From assembly GCF_000003815.2 (NCBI RefSeq), contig NC_049996.1:758789-822788 (forward strand): a stretch of 64,000 nt of DNA, given 5' to 3'. A program made the position numbers and the translations under genes. The notes beneath the pieces are model-generated. The model searched no databases. It was not told the origin of the DNA and saw only the letters and a list, made by a program, of their open reading frames with translations. Source of the stretch: Branchiostoma floridae (lineage: Eukaryota > Chordata > Leptocardii > Amphioxiformes > Branchiostomatidae). Below are positions 58,401-64,000 of this stretch, piece by piece (position 1 is the stretch's first letter; each line of letters begins with the position of its first letter).

Positions 58401-60270
58401 TCCCACCATCTACCATTTCTGTTCTGTAAGCACCTGGCGAGGTTTGCACTGACCAGGCGGTCAGACTGTCAACACGGCCCGTCAGGTTGTATAGCCCGCC
58501 CGGCGCCAGCCGGACACGAGGGGGCATCTTATGTTCACAGTGTGTCTACTGTGGGTTGAGACAGAGGTTACCACACCAAGGCCGCGGTCATGTGGGTGGT
58601 CCGTGTGGAAAAGTTTCCCGCGCACGGACAAGTTTCCGGACGACATTTTGCAGGGGGTGACTTCTATGTTTAGGGTTACGACTTGAAGGAAACACGCTAG
58701 AACGGACGGATGCCTTGTCAAATATTGCTTCAGCAATAAATTTTGCTCTTCCCTTCTTCAGTGACATGGCTAAACGAATACTCAAAAAAAGAAGAAGAAA
58801 ATACTTGTGTGCAATTTTCAACGCATAAAACATAGAATACGAAAATAATGCAGTCTTGTACCCGCATAGGGTAAGAACTGCAAAAAAGTTTTCGTTTTCA
58901 CAACGTCATATGTATCGTATTGAATATGGCATGATTATCAATTAAACAGTTGACACTTTTAATGTCAAGTATTCTTGTGGCATTTTTCCTCATGACGTCG
59001 TTGAAGCAAGTTATTGTAATGATTTATTGTTGAACACATCGGTATCGCATAGAGTACAGTTGTTTCATCTTATTACGTAGAAAAGTGCCAAAATTGACTT
59101 TGAAAATTGAAGTCTACTGAGTTAGGCTTATATCGCAAGTACTCTCCAAGCAGAGGTTAGACTCCGACTGTTTTTTTAGGCGTCTTTCTATTTTGTACTG
59201 TTTCTTGACGTCCGCCGTCCGAAAAAGCCCATAGATCACCCACAGACAGCACACGGGTTAAAAGTGATTTATCCCCTAATGACCACCACGGTCCGTCTGC
59301 AGCCTTCACCGCTGGGTTCTCCTCAACCGACCTGTCCAACAGGGTGGGGTCATCCATCATTGCCATGGTTACGGTCCGCTGCACACGTTTGTTTATTACG
59401 TCACCCCAAATGTCTTCCCGCCATTGAAGCCTCGGCACGAAAACTAACACGCGCGTCGGAAGGATCCAGGAAACAACATCGGCTTTTGTCGGGTTCGGAT
59501 CGGAGCTAATATTTATTTTTATACGTCGTTAATCACAGCGTGTGTGTTAGATGTTTGGGGTTAGGAGATGGGGCAGTGGGTTAAGGTTCTGGACTGACCA
59601 ATCTGACCAAAATTGTCCATCACACATCTCTTCATCGTCTTGGATGTGTCTTCTTTTCGTCGACTTGGTGTTCCTTCAAGAAAATTTCTTATCACAAGTC
59701 CTTCAATTTTTCTCTTCTTTGAACGGTTTGACGTTAAATTAGATCATTAGATGTAGATACTGTATTGATTATGATTTGCTTTTTTTTAATTCCTCTCTTG
59801 GAATTACGTAAACGGTCACTGTCATTTGATATGGCCGTTGCGACTTGAAACGGTCCTTGCTAAATCGCTGACCGGTGGATGCCATATCCGAGCGTATCTT
59901 AACTTTTTGCGAAAGGAGCAAAAACAAATACAAAGCAACATTACAATTACAAATTTACGATACGACAACATCGTGAAAAGTTGTAATTGTAAAAGACAAA
60001 TAGTGGAAAAAGAAAGTGCACCAGTTCGGGTCATAAAGCATAAATATCTACGCCACGAAACATCAAGATGTTGAAGGAGAATGCTAATATCGTTCTACGA
60101 CATAGCATTGGCCATTTCAAATGGCAACGACCGTTTACAAGAAGGAAAATAAATGTGTGTATCATCTGCACACCTTTGCACCGTTCGCAGCACACGCCTC
60201 GTTTCTTCACCACCAGGGAACAGTCGTCCAGTCGCGGGCACCGCTCCTTCCGGCACGTCACTTCCTGGTT
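43249..60270 (-). CDS. BMPER: BMP-binding endothelial regulator (crossveinless-2), 3' 14 exons
   Basis: A secreted extracellular modulator of BMP signalling. Minus-strand exons, 5' to 3': 60270-60174, 57641-57559, 53117-53027, 50346-50264, (one missing), 49368-49259, 48703-48548, 48021-47917, 47452-47401, 47227-47074, 46682-46510, 46132-46009, 45372-45160, 44301-44171, 43436-43249. All visible junctions agree in phase. Domain order is five VWC modules, VWD ([20 protein letters not shown] ... [16 protein letters not shown]), C8 ([19 protein letters not shown]) and TIL ([14 protein letters not shown] ... CVYPSQCP). This order and the sequence match vertebrate BMPER rather than KCP or chordin. 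The GDPH in VWD is the known autocatalytic cleavage site of BMPER. The signal peptide, the first half of VWC1 and the second half of VWC3 are not seen. Confidence 0.93.
44171..44301 (-). CDS. BMPER: BMPER exon: second part of C8 domain
   Basis: Acceptor gttccag and donor caag|gtattc, phase 2 in and phase 1 out. It encodes [19 protein letters not shown] and [13 protein letters not shown]. The acceptor abuts a LINE insertion in the upstream intron. Confidence 0.92.
44305..44847 (+). mobile_element. 5'-truncated LINE, 3' end with reverse-transcriptase ORF tail
   Basis: The plus-strand frame to TGA at 44719-44721 contains [20 protein letters not shown] and [19 protein letters not shown], the C-terminal region typical of ORF2 of animal non-LTR elements (a CxxC...H...C zinc-finger-like motif). 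It is followed by a short 3' UTR and AATAAA at 44826-44831. It is antisense to BMPER and starts within a few bases of the exon 44171-44301. The exact 5' edge is uncertain. Only the 3' end is present, so it is inactive. Confidence 0.85.
45160..45372 (-). CDS. BMPER: BMPER exon: end of VWD and start of C8
   Basis: Acceptor cttccag and donor tacag|gtaagt, phase 2 in and out. It encodes [20 protein letters not shown] and [20 protein letters not shown]. Confidence 0.92.
46009..46132 (-). CDS. BMPER: BMPER exon: VWD, CGLCG motif
   Basis: Acceptor tctggaag, which is weak (aag instead of cag), and donor ggaag|gtaaaa, phase 1 in and phase 2 out. It encodes [13 protein letters not shown] and [20 protein letters not shown]. 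Confidence 0.92.
46510..46682 (-). CDS. BMPER: BMPER exon: middle of VWD
   Basis: Acceptor gcttacag and donor aatag|gtaagt, phase 2 in and phase 1 out. It encodes [31 protein letters not shown] and [11 protein letters not shown]. Confidence 0.92.
47074..47227 (-). CDS. BMPER: BMPER exon: start of VWD with GDPH cleavage site
   Basis: Acceptor gtgtttag and donor acaag|gtgaat, phase 1 in and phase 2 out. It encodes [32 protein letters not shown] and NNDARKT. GDPH is where BMPER and related VWD proteins undergo acid-dependent Asp-Pro self-cleavage. Confidence 0.94.
47401..47452 (-). CDS. BMPER: BMPER short exon: end of VWC5
   Basis: Only 52 nt. Acceptor atttcag and donor gaaa|gtaagc, phase 0 in and phase 1 out. 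It encodes [17 protein letters not shown], the CCxxC end of a VWC module. Confidence 0.9.
47917..48021 (-). CDS. BMPER: BMPER exon: core of VWC5
   Basis: Acceptor ttttccag and donor agcg|gtgagt, phase 0 in and out. It encodes [20 protein letters not shown] and [13 protein letters not shown] with the CxxCxC of VWC. Confidence 0.92.
48150..48310. mobile_element. SINE tail (plus) abutting LINE 3' end (minus)
   Basis: 48150-48238 repeats the tail of the SINE at 640-878 (ggcccaagggctacagaaat). 48241-48310 repeats the LINE end seen at 26250-26340 (tcgtgctggttgcacggatg), with the ATG-triplet tail at the junction. Two dispersed families are joined head to tail within a BMPER intron. Confidence 0.55.
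48548..48703 (-). CDS. BMPER: BMPER exon: second half of VWC4 and start of VWC5
   Basis: Acceptor cccacag and donor accag|gtttgt, phase 0 in and out. It encodes [29 protein letters not shown] and [12 protein letters not shown]. Confidence 0.92.
49259..49368 (-). CDS. BMPER: BMPER exon: first half of VWC4
   Basis: Acceptor ttccacag and donor gtaag|gtaatt, phase 1 in and phase 0 out. It encodes [20 protein letters not shown] and [10 protein letters not shown]. Confidence 0.92.
49384..49595. mobile_element. MITE with TACTGTAAATG ends, 212 bp
   Basis: Left end tactgtaaatg and right end catttacagta are inverted repeats. Inside, gttcgcgg and its complements recur (aagttcgcgg, ttaatttcgcggt, accgcgaacat). 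It lies in the intron just upstream of exon 49368-49259. Confidence 0.85.
49668..49835 (+). mobile_element. tRNA-derived SINE, degenerate
   Basis: The head resembles a tRNA with B-box gggtttgaatcccc. The body follows with ttgtgccattgggaac and actttcctcacttcactc, similar to the central part of the SINE at 7924-8340. Confidence 0.55.
50047..50146. other. assembly gap (100 Ns)
   Basis: A run of exactly 100 N, the usual placeholder for a gap of unknown size. It falls where the second half of BMPER VWC3 should be. Confidence 0.99.
50264..50346 (-). CDS. BMPER: BMPER exon: first half of VWC3
   Basis: Acceptor ccatgcag and donor tcgg|gtcagt, phase 1 in and phase 0 out. It encodes [20 protein letters not shown] and CLTCICR. 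The next visible exon (49368) needs phase 1, so an exon in between is missing. Confidence 0.9.
52301..52590 (+). repeat. approximately 100-bp tandem repeat, three copies
   Basis: tggtttctttacaagatacc begins copies at 52301 and 52400, and a shorter form starts at 52502. It is non-coding, in the BMPER intron 50347-53026, where no other feature is seen. Confidence 0.8.
53027..53117 (-). CDS. BMPER: BMPER exon: second half of VWC2
   Basis: Acceptor gttttcag and donor caaag|gtaggt, phase 0 in and phase 1 out. It encodes [18 protein letters not shown] and PGQCCPVCK. Confidence 0.92.
53120..57555. other. large BMPER intron
   Basis: 4.4 kb between exons 57559 and 53117. No exon of either strand is recognised. 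Confidence 0.5.
57559..57641 (-). CDS. BMPER: BMPER exon: first half of VWC2
   Basis: Acceptor tttcttgcag and donor gtcag|gtaagc, phase 1 in and phase 0 out. It encodes [19 protein letters not shown] and CAQYACQ. Confidence 0.9.
57866..58400 (+). repeat. approximately 140-bp tandem repeat, four copies
   Basis: aggtatatctctt begins at 57876, 58025, 58165 and 58302 (spacings 149, 140 and 137). Shared phrases are cctgccgata, gcacgatagatactttgc and ttttcccaccatct. It lies in the BMPER intron. Confidence 0.88.
59141..59175 (+). mobile_element. one end of a CTCTCCAAGCAGAGG-family element
   Basis: tactctccaagcagaggtta has the terminal motif also found at 19080 and 60460. The other end was not found nearby. 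Confidence 0.4.
60174..60270 (-). CDS. BMPER: BMPER exon: second half of VWC1
   Basis: Acceptor cctcacag and donor caaag|gtgtgc, phase 0 in and phase 1 out. It encodes [18 protein letters not shown] and GVCCERCK. The first half of this VWC and the signal peptide must lie further upstream on the minus strand. None was recognised in 60271-64000. Confidence 0.9.
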
Positions 60271-60690
60271 CTGTGAGGAAAAAAGGCGGGAAAATCGCAT
60301 TAGATATTATCGTCTGCAGACCAAAAGTCAACGTTAACCTTCTAAGCATGGTCACACTTATGTATTCAGGGTTACCCATAACTCGCGAAGCAAGTTATGA
60401 CATATGACTTGTGTCTTGAAATCAGGTATTGAGAAAAGAAAGAATAGCGTGTTTCTTTGCTCTCCAAGCAGAGGTTGGTGGCAAAATCGTCAGACCTTTT
60501 CCAGGCTAACGGATGAAAGGAAAAGGTAACGATTTTTTCCACCAACCTCTGCTTGGAGAGTGCATTTGTGTAGACAAGGACCTGATAAAAGCTCCTTGGT
60601 GTAGAACTTCCTATCACAAATATTTGAGTTTTCATTCAAAACGTTCTTGTTAAGGTATTGAAAGAAGGAGCGATTTTATTTCCGTATTGG
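60264..60690. repeat. intron segment duplicated at 62468-62865
   Basis: From ggttctgtgagg through ggcgggaaaatcgcattaga, and on to cttatgtattcag, then gacttgtgtcttgaaa and gaaggagcgattt, the order matches 62468-62865. The duplicated piece begins at the 5' edge of exon 60174-60270 and includes its acceptor. Confidence 0.8.
60460..60562. mobile_element. MITE, 103 bp, CTCTCCAAGCAGAGG family
   Basis: The left end (ctctccaagcagaggttgg) and right end (ccaacctctgcttggagag) are inverted repeats of about 24 bp. It sits inside the first copy of the duplicated intron segment and has no counterpart in the second copy. Confidence 0.85.
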
Positions 60691-60699
60691 TTGTATCAA

Positions 60700-62460
60700 G
60701 ACATGTGACAAGTGCCCTTATATATAGATAGGGGGAAAGTCGAAAAAGAACACCCATTGTAGAAGCCTGTGCTCTACTCGACTACACCCCCTGCACATTT
60801 TGTGAACAGCCCCAAACGGAAGACAGCAGTCCTCAATCTGTAATAGTTCATTGCCGTGTGTTCAGCATATGTCTAACCACTCTATCCACGCGGCAGGAAA
60901 ACTGCAATCTCGCGGAGACAGGTCTCCCCTGTACCGGAATCCATGCTCACGTTAGTGCCCAATCCTACGACCCGTATCCCCACATGCAGGAAGGCCTGGT
61001 GGAGGCCCTTTTAATTTCGGACTTTTCTGAACAACAGTCTTTCATTTCATAATCAAAATAGTGAATATTCGTTCAAACATCTATCACAGAAAAAGTACGA
61101 CCGACCCAGCCCCAAATTTTCAACTGTATAAAGTCGAATCTCTGTCAATGAGTTCTAAGCCAAACGTGTCTTGCGTGAGAAGCTAAAACTCTAAAAGACT
61201 TGGATGAACTTTCCAGCTTCAAGTTAAAGGATGGGGAGATGAAGAAACAAATTTTGCTCGAAACAGGATATCCTTCTTCTTGCATGGTCCCTGGATGTGA
61301 AAATGTGGTATCATGTCGTTTAAGCCGAGGGTTACTCCCGTGGCCACTTTTGGGTCACACTTGTGTTTAGTTGGGCGAGGGAGGATGGGACTCAAAAACG
61401 ATCACATCGCAGAAGTCGTGGGAACGGGGCAGATTCCCGCCAACGCGTCCTCGAAGCAGATGTGGGTCTCAGTGGGATTTGTGGAACATCTTAGTACGTC
61501 TTTCTAGTTGTGTACATCTTCATCTCTTCTTCAGTAGCGAGCGGGAAGGTAGCATCAAGAAAGCGCGCATCACGAAAGACTTAGAACTGCTTACAAAAAT
61601 GTCCCTGCAGTTACAAAACAAACTGCTAGGGGGAAGCCTACATAACGTCGTCCTTACAACAAAAGCTATCTTAAACCAATACCATAGCATGTCTAGGGCA
61701 AAAGATACAAGAAACAGACGTTCTGCTTAAGTACCAAGATCACACACCAGGGGGGCCAAAGTCGCCATTGACCTTCGTTTTCTCAACTTCTAGTCACAGA
61801 CCAAATATCATTACAATTCATTCAGAAGTTCTTAAGTTATGCTCATCACAAAAACCCGGAAACACACTCGCACGCACACACACAGACGCCAAAAACAATA
61901 CCTTCAATTTTCATAGAGGTATAATAACGGCCAAAATATATATCGATATTCATATTAGGAGAAATGAGCGTGCATTGAAGAACAGTTCATTGGAACGGAG
62001 GTTGGAAATGGTAACCGTGTGGTAGGCTTGCATCTCTGGCAAAACATTCAACCTATTATGCCAATCTTTACTTGAATTTTTCCCAGAAATCCATGGAGTC
62101 CCGAAACTACCAAACATCTGCTTGGAGACCCCCGCTACCGTGCTGTCTCTCACTACACCCGGCCATACGGAGCTCGTCTCGCCGACGTTTTTGGATGGAC
62201 AACTGCGGTCAGGTCCCGGGCTCCGCACGTAGATCACCCCGAGAAAACCAAACAAACAGCTCCATTACTTTTCCATCAGATGGAAGCTGTGGAATTCGGC
62301 GGGAGGGAGGAAGAACGAGATTTGCCTCGCCTCAGGTCGTCTGATTTGACGCAGATGTGGACTAGTGTTCTTTTGAAACACACAGCTGGTAACGTATGGT
62401 GGCTGTGAGTGGCAGGGCAGATATCACAATAGGAAAGCACGTTATAAAATACACTGAAAC
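60700..62460. other. BMPER upstream intron or flank, no gene recognised
   Basis: Short ORFs only, none with a domain. No VWC half or signal peptide was found on the minus strand. Confidence 0.5.
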
Positions 62461-62467
62461 AATGCTT

Positions 62468-62865
62468 CGTGGTTCTGTGAGGGGAAAAAGGCGGGAAAAT
62501 CGCATTAGATATTATCGTCTGCTTTTTCCCGCCTGCTGACCAAACGTCAAGGTTAACCTTCTTGGTCACACTTATGTATTCAGCAGTTAGCATACATGTA
62601 GCAAGTGATGTACATGCCTTATGGTCTCTTATGAGACCCTTATGACTTGTGTCTTGAAAATGTGTTGAGAAAAGAAGAAAGACTAGCATGAGTCTAGGTC
62701 CACTCTCTCAGTATGGACGAACTACTAAAGCTCAACCTTCCCAACCATGGTTTCTAGTTTCTACCGCTACACCGTAATGAGTTTTCATTCAAGCCTTAAA
62801 CATTTGAAGTGAAAACTTGCGTGTCTAAGTCGTATTAAAAGAAGGAGCGATTGCATTTCCATACT
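62468..62865. repeat. second copy of duplicated intron segment
   Basis: It matches 60264-60690 in order and orientation, with a small insertion (ctttttcccgcctg) and without the 103-bp MITE. Confidence 0.8.
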
Positions 62866-63442
62866 GGGTGACTATTGTCCCTTCCACAGTAAAGAAGGAA
62901 AACTTTGGACCAGCAATCCTTTCCATAGACCAATCGAACGCACGCAAATCTTGTTTACGTACAACCGTACAATGTACACTACAGTCCCATAATCTGTTTA
63001 CTAGCTTACCTATGCTAGGTACATTTGTGCTTACGAGTTCTTATACCTTTGTACTCTCCACGTCTTACTACTGGTAGAGTTTGCCCTGTGGCTTACTGTA
63101 CACGTTTCCTTGTCATCAGAAGGAAAACTCTTCAGCTAACCGGATTATAACGAGTAGCTACATGTGGTCGGGCGGGGGCGTATGGGGTACCTTACCGAAG
63201 AGAGATCGGCCGGCCTACGCTAATCGCTTTGACTCCGCGCTACCACTAGCGGGTCACAGTCGTAACATACTTCTGAAGAGCTACTTGTTGGTCGTCTGGG
63301 AGAATTTCCCTTTTACTTCTTGGCGGAAGCTTCACGACTTTAATTTGGGGAAAAGGAATAATATTTCAAAGATTATGATTGCAACAGGTGTCATCTATAA
63401 GGAGTGTCAGATGACGTAGACGCCAATGAATGAATGAATTAC

Positions 63443-63630
63443 TATGAAACAAGAGAGGGGGAGGCAAGAAAGAAAGAAAGGGAGAAAGAAAGAAAGAAAA
63501 GAAGAAAGAAAGTTCGTAAGGGAAAAAAGAGAAAGAAAGAAAAAGAAAGAAAGAAGGAAAGAAAGAAAGAAAGAAAGGGAAAGAAAGAAAGAAAGAAAAA
63601 GAAACAAACAAACAAACAAACAAACAAAAA
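63443..63630 (+). repeat. purine-rich (GAAA)n tract followed by (CAAA)n
   Basis: About 160 bp of GAAA-like repeats and then caaacaaacaaa. The long ORFs on both strands are low-complexity artefacts. Confidence 0.95.
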
Positions 63631-63842
63631 CAAAGAATCAAACTACGTATACGCTCAACAGACGTTTTACTCGAAGAAGCCCGCAATACTAACGATTTCT
63701 GCCGGGAATCCTCGTCTGTCATCAGTCGGCGGCAACTGTATACATACCCGCCATCCCGCGCTGTGCCAGGCCCTTCAGCCACGACCCCATAACACCCTTC
63801 AGCCACGATCCCCATAAACCCCACAGTCATGTAGCCTCCTTC

Positions 63843-64000
63843 ACCGGCGTTTTTGGGAAGCTTGGCACATTTTTTTTTTTTTGAAATTTTTTTTTTTTGG
63901 GGGGGGGGGGGGGGCGGTAGGTCGATTCGCGATTTTTAACCGGGAATATTATGCCGGGAAAGGAATATATGCCGGGAAAGGAATATACACCGGAAAGCTA
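63843..64000 (+). mobile_element. edge of a dispersed element with GGGAAAGGAATAT repeats
   Basis: T- and G-homopolymers are followed by two copies of gccgggaaaggaatata and a third partial one. The reverse complement occurs at about 24215-24260. It is truncated by the window end. Confidence 0.5.

Noticed and set aside
43249-60270. KCP or chordin-like instead of BMPER
   Set aside because: Five VWC modules followed by VWD-C8-TIL, and close matches in VWC4, VWD and C8, fit BMPER. KCP has many more VWC modules and chordin has CHRD domains.
62060-62260. Possible first VWC half or signal exon of BMPER
   Set aside because: The minus-strand frame lacks the VWC Cys pattern and a matching phase-0 donor. 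The upstream exons are probably beyond the window.
63366-63830. Phe/Ser-rich and Lys/Glu-rich ORFs on both strands
   Set aside because: Translation of the (GAAA)n and (CAAA)n tracts.

Overview
The window looks like nuclear DNA of an invertebrate chordate, most likely an amphioxus (Branchiostoma). The genes are intron-rich with GT/AG introns. There is a BMPER (crossveinless-2) orthologue very close to the vertebrate protein, many short foldback (MITE) elements, tRNA-derived SINEs, a LINE tail and several minisatellites. The species call is inference. Positions 50047-50146 are an assembly gap of 100 Ns.

Layout. (1) 190-15559, plus strand: the 3' part of a giant intracellular I-set immunoglobulin-repeat gene (titin/obscurin/SPEG/MYLK style). 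Sixteen exons encode eight Ig domains and a short C-terminal tail; the 5' part lies outside. One exon (7673-7873) is broken. Another carries a tenfold in-frame 72-bp repeat that duplicates a splice donor ten times. (2) About 15.6-30 kb: mostly non-coding, with MITEs, a 62-bp minisatellite, a weak candidate plus-strand gene (18.6-21.9 kb), and a series of related, spliced-looking but non-coding exons on the minus strand (26820-28059, possibly starting at 29936). (3) 31.7-40.7 kb: two tandem paralogues, each with an uninterrupted coding sequence (434 and 637 aa). They combine an LRAT/NC-type (NlpC/P60-like) domain with octapeptide repeats and a C-terminal glycine-rich hydrophobic segment. Their 5' and 3' flanks are multiplied too, pointing to a longer history of tandem duplication. 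(4) 60270-43249, minus strand: BMPER, 14 visible exons covering five VWC modules, VWD, C8 and TIL. The first VWC half and signal peptide are not visible, and one exon of the third VWC is missing, apparently in the N gap. (5) 61-64 kb: upstream intron or flank of BMPER with repeats, including a duplicated intron segment.

The Ig gene and BMPER belong to unrelated processes (sarcomere or cytoskeleton; extracellular BMP regulation). The LRAT-octad pair is the most novel content: the domain combination is clear, the function is not. All coordinates and splice phases were read by eye from the sequence; no alignment or database search was run.
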